36,235 nt of DNA from Virgibacillus litoralis (GTDB lineage: Bacteria; Bacillota; Bacilli; Bacillales; Amphibacillaceae). The position numbers and the translations under genes were made by a program. The notes beneath the pieces are model-generated. The model did no database searches and had not been told where the DNA came from. It was given only the letters and a program-made list of their open reading frames with translations. Below are positions 7,616 through 16,986 of this stretch, piece by piece (within the stretch, counting starts at the first letter, position 1; every line of letters begins with the position of its first letter). The stretch is taken from positions 1 through 36,235 of the forward strand of contig NZ_JAGGKK010000028.1 in the NCBI RefSeq assembly GCF_017873675.1, given 5' to 3'.

Positions 7616-8370
7616 TACGACTCACCTTCTTTCTCTGTTGAATCATGGTGTACAATAACGAGGGAGATATTATCCTCCCCACCTCGTTCGTTTGCAAGTT
7701 TAATCATCTCATGTCCGGATGCTTCCAGTCCTTTTTCCAGTTGAGTAAACTCAAATAGTTCTTCATCTGTTACCTTATTCGTTAAGCCATCAGAACATAG
7801 CAAAAGTTTATCGCCATGTTCCCAGCCAATTGATATTGTGTCAGCTTTAATGTTTATGTCAGTACCCAATGCCTTTAATAATACATTTTTTCGAGGATGT
7901 TGTTCTGCATCATCTTTACTGATTTGCCCTGATCGAACGAGTTCATTAACTAAAGAGTGATCCTCGGTTAACTGCTTAAATCCAGTTTCATTTAATATGT
8001 AACCACGGCTATCCCCAACATGTGAAATGGTTGCAAAATCTTCTGTACAAATAGCTATAACAACAGTTGTCCCCATACCCTGGCATTCTTCATTGGTTTT
8101 TGCCTGCTCAAAGATGGAATTGTTAATTTCCTGTACTGATTTTGATAACCATACTTCGGTTTCTTCAGGAGTAGTTAACTGTTTACATTCCTGCCATTTT
8201 TTCTGAATAACTGCTGTTGCCATTTGACTAGCTACATCACCTGCTTGATGTCCCCCCATACCGTCAGCTACAATTGCCAGCATTTGATCACTCTGATTAT
8301 AAAAGACTCCACCGGAATCCTCATTATGGTTTCTGATTTGACCCTTATCTGTAAGAAATTTCCCTTTCAT
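7615..8370 (-). CDS. prpC: PP2C-type protein phosphatase PrpC (Stp)
   Basis: PrpC removes phosphate from PrkC and its targets using two metal ions. Signature blocks are visible from the chosen start: TDKGQIRNHNEDSG at the N-terminus, VADGMGGHQAGD, SHVGDSRGYIL, LLLCSDGLTNKV, and a final GGEDNISLVIV. All carry the aspartates and glycines expected for metal binding. The start is ATG at 8370 after GGGGTGATAGG. An upstream in-frame extension of 13 residues has no family match. In B. subtilis rlmN comes before this gene, but here rsmB is directly upstream. Confidence 0.96.
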   Translation of the reverse strand: MKGKFLTDKGQIRNHNEDSGGVFYNQSDQMLAIVADGMGGHQAGDVASQMATAVIQKKWQECKQLTTPEETEVWLSKSVQEINNSIFEQAKTNEECQGMGTTVVIAICTEDFATISHVGDSRGYILNETGFKQLTEDHSLVNELVRSGQISKDDAEQHPRKNVLLKALGTDINIKADTISIGWEHGDKLLLCSDGLTNKVTDEELFEFTQLEKGLEASGHEMIKLANERGGEDNISLVIVHHDSTEKEGES

Positions 8371-8416
8371 CCTATCACCCCATAAAGCAGTGCTATTGTT
8401 TAATAGCAAAATTTGA
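8371..8416 (-). other. 46-bp rsmB-prpC junction with a small hairpin
   Basis: On minus, GCTATT (8407-8402) and AATAGC (8397-8392) form a perfect 6-bp hairpin with a 4-base loop, 9 bases after the rsmB stop and just before the prpC ribosome binding site. No T-run follows, so it is not a standard terminator. This is where rlmN is found in B. subtilis. Confidence 0.5.
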
Positions 8417-9763
8417 TTAAACCTTTGTAAGTCTTGTTAGAAAAAAGCCATCTGTGTAAAACGTTTGTGGATATATCTGCAAGCCCATCTCTGTTATCCC
8501 TGGTGAACCTGTTATTATCTCTGGCAGATCTTCAAACAAGGACGTATCTAAGATGAAATCGGAGTTTTTCTCTAAAAAGGCCTCAACTACATCTTCATTT
8601 TCATTTTTATCTACTGTACAAGTACTGTAGATTAACAATCCACCTTTTTTTAACAATGGTGCTATATGTTCCATTATATCACTTTGAATTTCTGATAATT
8701 GGTAGATATCATTTTCCTGTTTATTATATTTTATGTCTGGCTTCCCTCGGATAACACCTAGCCCTGAACATGGGGCATCAACAAGAATCCTGTCAAAACT
8801 TTCGTCTTCATATTTTTCTTGTAATTTTCTTGCATCGCCTTGTTTAGCATCAATTATCGTTAAATCCAATATAGCAGCTTTGTCATTAATTAGTTTTGTC
8901 TTCTTGGCATGCAAGTCATAGGCATCAATCGACCCTTGGTTTTCCATTTTTTCTGCGATATGTGTAACTTTACCACCAGGTGCACTGCAAGCATCCAACA
9001 CGTCCATTCCAGGTTTAACATGAAGCATTTCTGCAACAAGCATGGAAGTTTGATCTTGGATTGTTAGATACCCTTCAGAAAATAACGTCGTCTTTAAAAT
9101 ATTTCCCTTATCGATAATAATTCCCTGACTCGAAAATTCGGACTCTCGTGTTTCAAATCCGAGTTTATCTAGCTCGTCCATTGCATCTTGTCGAGAGATT
9201 TTCAGAGGCTGTACACGTACAGTTAATGCTTTTCTCTTAAGATTGGCGTGGCACATATCGCGTGTAATATCATTGCCATACATCGAAATCCAACGCTCTA
9301 CAAGCCACTCTGGATGACTTGTTTCAATTGAAATACGCTTAGAATTACTTTCTATTGTTGATGTATCAGGTACTCCTTTTCGTTGAACACTTCTAAGAAC
9401 TCCATTTACAAATGAAGCAATTCCTTTATGCCCCCTCGTCTTAGCAATTTCAACAGCTTCATGAATAACTGCGTGATCAGGCACCTTATTTAAAAAAGTC
9501 ATTTGATAGACAGACATCCTAAGTACCATTCTGACCCATGGTTGTATTTTTTTCTTTTTGTCAATAAAAGCCCCTAAATAGTAATCTAACGTTAACTTAC
9601 GCTGAATAGTACCATAGACAATTTCAGTTAAAAGTGATTCATCTTTTGGTTCAATTTTTCTTGACTTAATTTCATTATTTATTAACAAATGGCTATAGCC
9701 ACTATCCTGCTCTATTCGTAACAGCAAATCAACGATAGCTTTTCTTACTTGATAGTTACTCAT
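8417..9763 (-). CDS. rsmB: 16S rRNA (cytosine-5) methyltransferase RsmB
   Basis: RsmB uses SAM to methylate C967 of 16S rRNA (E. coli numbering). The N-terminal third is a NusB-like RNA-binding domain (about 1-140). The catalytic Rossmann domain shows the SAM loop LDACSAPGGKVTHIAEKM, motif IV DAPCSGLGVIRGKPDIKY, and the motif VI catalytic cysteine in IYSTCTVDKNENE. The 448-residue length is normal. The ATG follows the fmt stop with no gap (TAAATG), and GGGTGA inside fmt can serve as ribosome binding site, so the two are translationally coupled. Confidence 0.96.
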   Translation of the reverse strand: MSNYQVRKAIVDLLLRIEQDSGYSHLLINNEIKSRKIEPKDESLLTEIVYGTIQRKLTLDYYLGAFIDKKKKIQPWVRMVLRMSVYQMTFLNKVPDHAVIHEAVEIAKTRGHKGIASFVNGVLRSVQRKGVPDTSTIESNSKRISIETSHPEWLVERWISMYGNDITRDMCHANLKRKALTVRVQPLKISRQDAMDELDKLGFETRESEFSSQGIIIDKGNILKTTLFSEGYLTIQDQTSMLVAEMLHVKPGMDVLDACSAPGGKVTHIAEKMENQGSIDAYDLHAKKTKLINDKAAILDLTIIDAKQGDARKLQEKYEDESFDRILVDAPCSGLGVIRGKPDIKYNKQENDIYQLSEIQSDIMEHIAPLLKKGGLLIYSTCTVDKNENEDVVEAFLEKNSDFILDTSLFEDLPEIITGSPGITEMGLQIYPQTFYTDGFFLTRLTKV

Positions 9764-10705
9764 TTAATCACCCATTTTCATGCCTGTTTTTATACGATCA
9801 GAAGATCCCTGAAGGTATTGCTTAACGGTCATACGTTTTTTTCCTGCTGGTTGAATTTCAGTAATTCGAACTCCTTTTTGATTACCACATACTACTATAA
9901 AAGCTTCGTCGTCAATAATACCTACAATTTCCCCTGGAGATCCCTCATATTCCGTATCATCCGGTTCACCCCACCAGATTTTCATCACATTATTTTGATA
10001 AGTCGTAAATGCCACCGGCCAAGGATGCAACCCTCTAATTTGATTATAAACCGCATCATTACTTTTATTCCAATCTATTTTCTCCTGTTCACGCTTTATG
10101 TTGCTTGCGAATGTTGCTTCTTCGTCATTCTGTTTAGTTGGTTGTAAACTGTTATCGAATAATCGCGGCAAAGTATCAATTAGTAGGCTTGCCCCTGTTC
10201 TGGATAACTTATCATGCATTGTCCCAACATTATCCACTGCTGTTATTGGCTCAGGCCGCTGTGTAAGTATGTCACCTGCATCAAGCTTTTCAACCATGTA
10301 CATAATTGTTACACCTGTCTCTTCTTTACCTTGCATAATAGCATAATGGATTGGAGCACCACCTCTTAATTCAGGTAATAATGAAGCATGTACATTAATA
10401 CAGCCAAACTTAGGTGCCTTCAACAGTTCATTTGGTAACAGTTGTCCAAATGCTGCAGTTACTATTAAATCAGGCTCATACGCGAGTATTTTTGTATATT
10501 CATCTTTTAATTTTACTGGCTGAAATACGGGGATTTCATGTTTTTCGGCTTCCGCCTTTACTGGAGTTGGTGTTATTACTTTTTTCCTGCCTTTTGGACG
10601 GTCTGGTTGTGTCACAACTAAGACGATTTCATACTCCGCCTGTACTAGTGATTGTAGAATTGGTACTGAAAAATCCGGTGTACCCATAAAGACAATTTTT
10701 TTCAT
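9764..10705 (-). CDS. fmt: methionyl-tRNA formyltransferase
   Basis: It formylates initiator Met-tRNA using 10-formyl-tetrahydrofolate. The N-terminus [15 protein letters not shown], the [18 protein letters not shown] block and the KLDAGDIL motif place the catalytic Asn104, His106 and Asp142, equivalent to N106, H108 and D144 of the E. coli enzyme. The C-terminal OB-like domain covers about residues 205-313. The start is ATG at 10705 with AAAGGAG upstream. Deformylase (def), which normally sits between priA and fmt, is missing: the gap to priA is only 16 bases. Confidence 0.96.
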   Translation of the reverse strand: MKKIVFMGTPDFSVPILQSLVQAEYEIVLVVTQPDRPKGRKKVITPTPVKAEAEKHEIPVFQPVKLKDEYTKILAYEPDLIVTAAFGQLLPNELLKAPKFGCINVHASLLPELRGGAPIHYAIMQGKEETGVTIMYMVEKLDAGDILTQRPEPITAVDNVGTMHDKLSRTGASLLIDTLPRLFDNSLQPTKQNDEEATFASNIKREQEKIDWNKSNDAVYNQIRGLHPWPVAFTTYQNNVMKIWWGEPDDTEYEGSPGEIVGIIDDEAFIVVCGNQKGVRITEIQPAGKKRMTVKQYLQGSSDRIKTGMKMGD

Positions 10706-10721
10706 CAGCTAGTACTCCTTT

Positions 10722-13133
10722 CTACATCAATTGATACGGTTGCATGTCTACTGTAATCAAAAGATCATTTTTTCGAACCTCATCATCAAATTGACGAATA
10801 ATTTTTCTGATTAATGTTCTTAAATTCGGTTCATTCTTGTATTTTATCATGCATTGATAGCGATATCTATCTTTCATACGTGCTATTGGAGATGGTGTAG
10901 GACCTAAGACAACGGTCCCCTCATTACTGATATTATTCAGGAGCAACTGAGCAATCTGCTGTGCTGATTGAACAACTTTAACGTGATTTTGATGCGAGAC
11001 TGTAATTAGTGCAAGAAAAACATATGGCGGATATTGAAAGGTTTTTCGAGTACTCATTTCATTTTTATAAAATTGCATAAAGTTATAGTTACTTGCTAGT
11101 TCAATACTATAGTGCTCTGGTGTATATGTTTGGATAATTACTTCACCAGGCAAATCGTGTCTGCCGGCCCGACCACTTACTTGAGTCAACAGTTGAAAGG
11201 TTTTTTCAGAGGAACGAAAGTCTGGTAAATGCAACATGGAGTCAGCAGTTAAAACGCCAACTAATGTTACGTTTTCAAAATCAAGACCTTTTGCAATCAT
11301 TTGTGTTCCTAATAATATATCTGCTTCCTTATCAGCAAATTGGTTAAGTATTTTTTCGTGAGACCCTTTTCTTCTGGTTGTATCGACGTCCATCCTAACT
11401 ATTCGTGCTTCTGGAATCAACTGTGTCAATGATTCTTCAATCCGTTGTGTTCCAGTTCCAAAAAACCGGATTAAGTCACTTTTGCATGATGGGCAACTTG
11501 TCGGCATTGGTTCTTCATATGAACAATAATGACACTTTAATTGTCTGCTGTTTTTATGGTATGTAAGTGCAATATCACAATGTGGACATTCATTTACATG
11601 ACCACAGTCTCGACACATAACGAACGTAGAATACCCTCTTCTGTTTAATAACAGTACAATTTGTTCCCCCCGTTGAATGCGCTGTTCTATATTTTCTTTT
11701 AAACTTCTCGAGAACATCGAACGATTTCCTTCGTGGAGCTCGTTTCGCATATCAACGATATTAACCTTAGGCATCTCTTTTTCATTTGTTCGTTTCGATA
11801 ACGTAGCTAGTTTATATACACCTTTTTGCGCTCGTGCAAATGATTCGAGAGTTGGGGTTGCACTTCCCAATATAACTGGACAACGGTGATTCTCACCACG
11901 GAAAATAGCTACATCTCGTGCATGATAGCGTGGCTGATCCTCTTGCTTATAGCTATTTTCATGCTCTTCATCAATAATTATGATTCCAAGATTTTCAAAC
12001 GGAGCAAAAATAGCTGACCTTGCTCCAACAACAACTTGTACTTCTTTTCGATGAATACGTCGCCACTCGTCATATTTCTCTCCGTTTGATAGCGCACTAT
12101 GTAATACTGCTACGTTTGATCCAAATCTTCCTTTGAATCGTTTCACCATCTGAGGTGTAAGTGAAATTTCCGGTACAAGTACAATTGCTTCCTGCCCTTT
12201 TTCAATCACATCCTGAATTGCCTGCAGATAAATTTCAGTTTTACCGCTTCCTGTCACACCATGAATCAGGAAAACATCATGCTTTTCATCTCTAATATGT
12301 TCTTTTATCGGGACAATTGTCACTTGCTGCTGCTCTGTTAAGGTCAAAGCAGTTGTCTGTTCGAACGATTTATCGTCATATGGATTTCGGTAGATCTCTT
12401 TCCTTGTTGATGCTAGCAATTCTTTATCTAACAAGGTCTTAATAGTAGAACTAGTTGTATTAAATTTTTTGATTAGTACGCTTTGTTCTATTTCCTGTTG
12501 GTTATCGATGAAAAAGCTAAGCAGCTCTTTTTGTTTTCTAGCATTTTTGGATAAATCCTCAATTGCCTCTTCCAAAAGATGTGGTTCACGATTAGGCATA
12601 ATCATTGTGACATGTTTTTTGGTTATTTTCGACTTCACAAGATAGTTAACAACGACATCACCATCCTGTACCGCTTTTTGAATTTGTGAATAGCTAACTG
12701 TTGAGCCCTCTAACTCTTCGTATGTAATAAAGTCACGTCCCGCGAATAAGGATTCCAGTTCATCTGATAAAGGATCCTCCGTCACTCGTTCCAATTCTTT
12801 TTTATATTGTGCTTTCAGAACCTGTGGAAGCATGGCCTGAAACGCAGTTATATATAGACTTAATGTCTGGTTTGCCATCCATTTACCCAAGCCTAATAAT
12901 TCATCTGTTAGAACTGGCGTTAAATCAAGGACATCACTGATATACTTTAGTTTATCAAAAGATGATTCACCTGTTCGCTCGACAACAAACCCCATTATCT
13001 TCCTGGGTCCAAATGGTACAATAACACGCATTCCTACCGTTAAAATGTCCTGAAATTGCTCTGGAATCTTATAGTCAAACGTTTGATTGATTGAACTGGC
13101 TGGAACATCTACTATCACCTTAGCTATATTCAC
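10722..13133 (-). CDS. priA: primosomal protein N' / replication restart helicase PriA
   Basis: PriA recognises stalled forks and reloads the replicative helicase. The 803 residues hold an N-terminal DNA 3'-end-binding domain (about 1-105), a winged-helix region, the Walker A motif GVTGSGKTE at about 292-300, the Walker B DEEH in IIDEEHENSYKQ, and the zinc-binding insertion with cysteine pairs CRDCGH, CPHC, CHYC and CPSC. Helicase motifs V and VI (MIAKGLDFENV, QVSGRAGR) follow. The start is GTG overlapping the coaBC stop by 4 bases, as expected for a coupled operon. Confidence 0.97.
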   Translation of the reverse strand: MNIAKVIVDVPASSINQTFDYKIPEQFQDILTVGMRVIVPFGPRKIMGFVVERTGESSFDKLKYISDVLDLTPVLTDELLGLGKWMANQTLSLYITAFQAMLPQVLKAQYKKELERVTEDPLSDELESLFAGRDFITYEELEGSTVSYSQIQKAVQDGDVVVNYLVKSKITKKHVTMIMPNREPHLLEEAIEDLSKNARKQKELLSFFIDNQQEIEQSVLIKKFNTTSSTIKTLLDKELLASTRKEIYRNPYDDKSFEQTTALTLTEQQQVTIVPIKEHIRDEKHDVFLIHGVTGSGKTEIYLQAIQDVIEKGQEAIVLVPEISLTPQMVKRFKGRFGSNVAVLHSALSNGEKYDEWRRIHRKEVQVVVGARSAIFAPFENLGIIIIDEEHENSYKQEDQPRYHARDVAIFRGENHRCPVILGSATPTLESFARAQKGVYKLATLSKRTNEKEMPKVNIVDMRNELHEGNRSMFSRSLKENIEQRIQRGEQIVLLLNRRGYSTFVMCRDCGHVNECPHCDIALTYHKNSRQLKCHYCSYEEPMPTSCPSCKSDLIRFFGTGTQRIEESLTQLIPEARIVRMDVDTTRRKGSHEKILNQFADKEADILLGTQMIAKGLDFENVTLVGVLTADSMLHLPDFRSSEKTFQLLTQVSGRAGRHDLPGEVIIQTYTPEHYSIELASNYNFMQFYKNEMSTRKTFQYPPYVFLALITVSHQNHVKVVQSAQQIAQLLLNNISNEGTVVLGPTPSPIARMKDRYRYQCMIKYKNEPNLRTLIRKIIRQFDDEVRKNDLLITVDMQPYQLM

Positions 13134-14338
13134 TTTACTTCATCCTTCATATCACGAGCAATAAAGGCCATTAACCGATTAGCGACTTCATATTTAGATG
13201 TTAAAGAAACCTCTTCTGGCTGCTGCGATTTATTTACATAGGTTACGATATTTGTATCCCCGCCAAATCCTGCTCCGTCAACCGAAACATCATTAATGAC
13301 AATAGCATCCAAGTGTTTTTTATGTAATTTACTAATACCATGCTGAAGTGCATTTGATGTTTCAGCTGCAAATCCTACTAAAAATTGATCCTGCTTCACA
13401 TCACCAAGGGATTGAAGGATGTCTTTTGTTCTCTCCATCTCAACCTGCCAATCATTAGGCTGCTTCTTCATTTTCTCATCATAAATTTGTTTTGGACGAT
13501 AATCAGCTACTGCTGCCGCCTTAATCACAATATCATTTGACTGAAATTGCTGATGCATTGTCTCAAACATTTCTGCTGCAGTTGTTACATTGATTCTATT
13601 TATATTTTTATTAGAGGTTTCAAGATTTACAGCACCCGCGACCAGCGTTACTTCCGCCCCCATATTCGCAGCAGCTTCAGCAATGGCAAATCCCATTTTG
13701 CCAGATGATTTGTTTGTGAAATAACGAATAGGATCAACTTTCTCCTGAGTTGGGCCAGCTGAAACCAAAACTTTTTTACCAGTAAATAATGTATTGCTTT
13801 TCTGGTGTTCTATGACAGCATCAATAATACTCTCCGGCTCTTCCAATCGTCCTTTTCCAACGTATCCACACGCAAGATAACCTGCACCAGGCTCAATAAA
13901 ATGATATCCCCATTTATCCAGCTGTCTCATATTTTTGATTACTGCAGGGTTCGCGTACATATGAACATTCATAGCTGGAGCGATGTAAATGCTGGCCTGA
14001 GTCGCAAGTAAAGTGGTTGAAAGCATATCATCAGCAATACCATTGGCCATTTTTCCGACCATATTAGCTGTAGCCGGAGCAATTATCGCAATATCCGCCC
14101 AATCAGCTACATCAATATGAGCTATTTTAGCAGGATTTTTTTCATCAAATGTATCTGTATAAACAGGATTTCTGGATAAAGCCTGAAATGTTAGAGGTGA
14201 TACGAACCTTGTTGCGCTTTCTGTCATCATCACCTTAACATTTGCACCCTGCTGCGTTAATTTACTTGTTAACGCACATGCTTTATATACAGCGATGCCA
14301 CCTGACACTCCCAAGAGTATATTTTTATTCTGTACCAT
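13130..14338 (-). CDS. coaBC: bifunctional phosphopantothenoylcysteine decarboxylase / synthetase CoaBC
   Basis: Two consecutive steps of coenzyme A synthesis are fused. The N-terminal flavin-dependent CoaC domain (about 1-180) shows GVSGGIAVYKA, active His74, the PAMN motif near 121-124, and Cys157 in the ACGYVGKGRLEEP flap. The CoaB domain (about 185-402) shows VSAGPTQEKVDPIRYFTN and the dimer/substrate motif AAVADYRP. I chose ATG at 14338 after AGGGGTGCAG. The upstream extension of 8 residues lacks family similarity. It follows the rpoZ terminator by about 115 bases, so it probably starts a new transcript, though I do not see a clean promoter. Confidence 0.96.
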   Translation of the reverse strand: MVQNKNILLGVSGGIAVYKACALTSKLTQQGANVKVMMTESATRFVSPLTFQALSRNPVYTDTFDEKNPAKIAHIDVADWADIAIIAPATANMVGKMANGIADDMLSTTLLATQASIYIAPAMNVHMYANPAVIKNMRQLDKWGYHFIEPGAGYLACGYVGKGRLEEPESIIDAVIEHQKSNTLFTGKKVLVSAGPTQEKVDPIRYFTNKSSGKMGFAIAEAAANMGAEVTLVAGAVNLETSNKNINRINVTTAAEMFETMHQQFQSNDIVIKAAAVADYRPKQIYDEKMKKQPNDWQVEMERTKDILQSLGDVKQDQFLVGFAAETSNALQHGISKLHKKHLDAIVINDVSVDGAGFGGDTNIVTYVNKSQQPEEVSLTSKYEVANRLMAFIARDMKDEVK

Positions 14339-14454
14339 ACCTGCACCCCTTACCTTACTCAAAGTTACTTTTCCTAGTTATAACATAATAATTGATTGTT
14401 ATTAATTATGTGCTCCTGTACCAGTATTAATAAATTTATACTTTCCCACATGCC

Positions 14455-14490
14455 AAACAAAACCCCCGCAATTGTCTGAATAGCGAGGGT
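14455..14490 (-). terminator. intrinsic terminator after rpoZ
   Basis: On minus, ACCCTCGC (14490-14483) pairs with GCGGGGGT (14469-14462), using one U-G pair, with a 13-base loop, followed by TTTTGTTT. It begins 8 bases after the rpoZ stop and closes the remA-gmk-rpoZ unit. Confidence 0.85.
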
Positions 14491-14498
14491 CGTTGTGA

Positions 14499-14708
14499 TT
14501 ATTTACTATCTTCTTCTTCTTTTACAAATAACTTTTCTGCGAGAATTTCTTCAAGTGCAACCCCAACAAGCTTATGCGATTTTGGGTTTTCGATTAACAT
14601 ATCTTTTGCGTGACGCATTTCTCTTGCCCGTCTTGCAGATAACGTTACAAGGGTATATTTTGATTTAATCTTTTCCTGCAGTTCATCAATTGATGGCTCT
14701 AACATCAT
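14499..14708 (-). CDS. rpoZ: DNA-directed RNA polymerase omega subunit
   Basis: A 69-residue omega subunit that stabilises the beta' subunit. The conserved core [15 protein letters not shown] (residues 17-31) and [10 protein letters not shown] (45-54) are clear, and the tail is acidic. Two adjacent ATG codons are possible at 14708 and 14705. The first is better spaced from GGAGG, while the B. subtilis protein starts at the equivalent of the second. The gene overlaps the gmk stop codon, so translation is coupled. Confidence 0.95.
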   Translation of the reverse strand: MMLEPSIDELQEKIKSKYTLVTLSARRAREMRHAKDMLIENPKSHKLVGVALEEILAEKLFVKEEEDSK

Positions 14709-15325
14709 TTCATTTCATCCTCCAATAACTGTTTATATTGTTTTGCAATTCGATCCCGTTTACAGTGCTCACTTTGAATAATGGATTGTATTTTTGAAAC
14801 TGCTGAATCGACATGATCATTTACGACAACATAGTTATAAGCATCCATCATTTCAATTTCTTTCCGCGCTTCACGTAATCGCTGCAAAACTAATTCCTTG
14901 GACTCTGTTCCACGACTGACAATTCGATTCTTCAATTCTTCCAAACTAGGCGGGAAAAGAAAGATAAATACACCTTCCGGGAAGTTTTCCTTCACCTGCA
15001 GAGCCCCCTGAACTTCTATTTCAAGAAAGACGTCATGACCAGCTTCTAGTGTATCTTCAACATATTTTCTTGGAGTCCCATAATAATTATTAACAAATTG
15101 AGCATATTCTAACAGCTGTTTTTCTTCTATCAGCGTTTCAAACTCTTCTTTTGACTTATAAAAGTAATCAATGCCTTCAGTTTCGCCAGCTCGTTTCTCC
15201 CTTGTTGTCAAGGAAATAGAATATTTTAAGTCATTTGCTTTCGCAAAAAGTTCTCGCCTAACCGTTCCTTTCCCCACACCTGATGGACCGGATAGTATAA
15301 ACAATATACCCTTTTCATCAATCAA
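14705..15325 (-). CDS. gmk: guanylate kinase
   Basis: It phosphorylates GMP to GDP with ATP. The P-loop GPSGVGKGT is at residues 13-21. The GMP-binding segment ([19 protein letters not shown], then YGTPRKYVE) and the lid RIVSRGTES are visible. The 206-residue length is standard. The start is TTG at 15325, fixed by GGAGG seven bases upstream and by family alignment. It lies 15 bases after remA and overlaps rpoZ. In Firmicutes this enzyme also affects ppGpp physiology, since guanylate kinase is a ppGpp target. Confidence 0.97.
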   Translation of the reverse strand: MIDEKGILFILSGPSGVGKGTVRRELFAKANDLKYSISLTTREKRAGETEGIDYFYKSKEEFETLIEEKQLLEYAQFVNNYYGTPRKYVEDTLEAGHDVFLEIEVQGALQVKENFPEGVFIFLFPPSLEELKNRIVSRGTESKELVLQRLREARKEIEMMDAYNYVVVNDHVDSAVSKIQSIIQSEHCKRDRIAKQYKQLLEDEMK

Positions 15326-15340
15326 AATAGTTCCTCCTAG

Positions 15341-15601
15341 TCATTCATCTGAAATTTCTTCATGACTTAAAACACGTTGTCCAACAGTTTCAGGCTGAAC
15401 AGCAGATAAAACAACATAATCACTATCTGTAATGATTACCGCTCTGGTACGTCGTCCATAAGTCGCATCTACCAGTTTATTATTATCACGTGCCACGGTT
15501 ATAATTCGCTTTATCGGTGCCGATTCCGGTGATACAATCGAAATTATTCGATTGGCAGAAACGACATTACCAAACCCTATATTAATTAATCGTAAGCTCA
15601 A
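15341..15601 (-). CDS. remA: extracellular matrix regulator RemA (DUF370)
   Basis: RemA is a DNA-binding activator of biofilm matrix operons and of osmoprotectant genes in B. subtilis. The 86 residues follow the family closely: [20 protein letters not shown] at the N-terminus, [18 protein letters not shown], and SAVQPETV near the end. No helix-turn-helix is visible. RemA forms oligomeric rings that wrap DNA. The start is TTG at 15601 behind GGGGGAG. A well-formed promoter at 15701-15730 serves remA-gmk-rpoZ. Confidence 0.95.
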   Translation of the reverse strand: MSLRLINIGFGNVVSANRIISIVSPESAPIKRIITVARDNNKLVDATYGRRTRAVIITDSDYVVLSAVQPETVGQRVLSHEEISDE

Positions 15602-15700
15602 AATTGCTCCCCCTTATGTATACTAGCCTTAGTAGCTTGTTAATTATGAAATTGCTCCTCTTTCTATGATATAGTTCTTTTCTCTCTATATAATACGACT

Positions 15701-15730
15701 ATTATAAGTAAAATGGAATGCAAAATTCAA
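15701..15730 (-). promoter_or_regulatory. SigA-type promoter of remA-gmk-rpoZ
   Basis: On minus, the -35 TTGAAT (15730-15725) and the perfect -10 TATAAT (15706-15701) are separated by 18 bases, about 100 bases upstream of the remA start. It lies right behind the yloC stop codon. Confidence 0.6.
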
Positions 15731-15734
15731 ATGT

Positions 15735-16616
15735 TTACTCTATATTTTGAATTTGTTCTTTAATTTTCTCTATTTCACTTTTCAATGAAACAATCCATAT
15801 CCCTATTTTAGCATCTGTGGATTTCGATCCGACAGTATTTGCTTCACGATGCATTTCCTGCATAATAAAATCCAGTTTACGTCCTATCGCATCATTCAGT
15901 CCAATTGTATCAAAAAAATGATCAATATGACTCTGAAGACGGGTGATTTCCTCCGTTATGTCACCTTTCTCGGCCAAAAGCGCAATTTCCTGATTTATAC
16001 GTGTCTGGTCAATTATATCATTTTCACCAACATAATTGTTAATACGAGACTGGATACGGTCACGATACTCCTCAATCACACTTTCACGACGGGTTTGCAG
16101 ATTAGAAACAATCTCTTGGATAACAAGCATTCTATTATTTACATCCTTAATCAAAAAGGTTCCTTCTTCTTCCCGCATCTGCAGTAATTGTTCACATGCT
16201 CGCGTAATACTTGTTGTGATGGAATCTCTCAATTCTTCGGAATAATTCTCAACTTCCTGTACTGAAAGTAAATCAGGAATTTCCGACATGATTGTAACTG
16301 GGATATCTCCAGCAAGATTATATCGTGCTTTGGCACTTCTGATTTGGTCTATATACTTGTCCATCAACTCCCAGTCAGTATAAAGTTCTCTTTGGACAAG
16401 TCCATCTCCTTGAATATTTATATATACTTCCATTCTACCTCGTTGAAAGTAAGATTGAAGTATTCTTTTAATTTTATCCTCCAAAAACAATAAAGAACGA
16501 GGAGTTTTTGCAGTGAATTCCAAAAAGCGGTGATTCACACTCCGTATTTCTACGGTCACAGTCGTATTACCAAGGTGAAATACATCCTGACCATACCCCG
16601 TCATACTCATTACCAT
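15735..16616 (-). CDS. yloC: YicC/YloC-family endoribonuclease
   Basis: The 293-residue YicC-family protein starts MVMSMTGYGQ and has the conserved EIRSVNHRFLEF block and the C-terminal signature KLDFIMQEMHREANTVGSK. YicC proteins, including the B. subtilis YloC, have been characterised as endoribonucleases. The likely role here is RNA turnover, inferred from the family. The start was taken at ATG 16616, which gives the family N-terminus. An in-frame ATG at 16631 is also possible and the ribosome binding site is weak for both. It sits directly upstream of remA as in B. subtilis. Confidence 0.92.
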   Translation of the reverse strand: MVMSMTGYGQDVFHLGNTTVTVEIRSVNHRFLEFTAKTPRSLLFLEDKIKRILQSYFQRGRMEVYINIQGDGLVQRELYTDWELMDKYIDQIRSAKARYNLAGDIPVTIMSEIPDLLSVQEVENYSEELRDSITTSITRACEQLLQMREEEGTFLIKDVNNRMLVIQEIVSNLQTRRESVIEEYRDRIQSRINNYVGENDIIDQTRINQEIALLAEKGDITEEITRLQSHIDHFFDTIGLNDAIGRKLDFIMQEMHREANTVGSKSTDAKIGIWIVSLKSEIEKIKEQIQNIE

Positions 16617-16656
16617 ATTTATCACATCCATTTAATTAGAAACACTTTATTTCATA

Positions 16657-16665
16657 ATTATAACA
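16657..16665 (-). promoter_or_regulatory. extended -10 promoter of yloC
   Basis: TGTTATAAT on minus combines a perfect -10 hexamer with the TG extension, 40 bases upstream of the chosen yloC start. The -35 region is only T-rich, as is common with extended -10 promoters. Confidence 0.5.
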
Positions 16666-16688
16666 GTCCTTTACAAAAAAATAAAAAA

Positions 16689-16786
16689 CCTTCTATTAAA
16701 TTGCTGAATGAAACAGTTTTGAAGTATCAACCAGATGTAATGGAATTGATATTGATGATTATCGTCTTGATGTGACACAGTATTAA
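16689..16786 (+). pseudogene. possible remnant of an unidentified gene's 3' end
   Basis: From 16689 one frame reads PSIKLLNETVLKYQPDV. After a one-base shift near 16740 the next frame reads GIDIDDYRLDVTQY and stops at 16786. Joined, these give about 32 residues that look like protein, but no start codon or ribosome binding site remains and I do not recognise the family. It could be chance. Confidence 0.2.
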
Positions 16787-16805
16787 AATAATTTATGTGC
16801 GATGA

Positions 16806-16986
16806 CATCGCTCCGGATATACACTACGCGTACCTAGGGCGGCTGTTGAGCCCTCACAGGGAGCGATACTCGCGATCGAGACAGACTAAGTACGCCACAT
16901 ACTTTAGCAACGTCTGCACTAGCACGTCCTATGCGTCGGAGGCTCGTGATGAGCCCTTGGTGCGCGAGTATATTCCAATTGCGTGG
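16806..16986. repeat. MITE-like interspersed repeat, diverged copy D
   Basis: Both ends resemble the same arm of the repeat at 22699 in opposite orientation. The left has CCGGATATACACTACGCG with AGGGCGGCTGTTGAGCC, and the right has GGCTCGTGATGAGCCCTTGG with CGCGAGTATATTCC. The whole can fold as a long imperfect hairpin. It is GC-richer than its surroundings. Any reading frame through it is a by-product. Confidence 0.55.
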
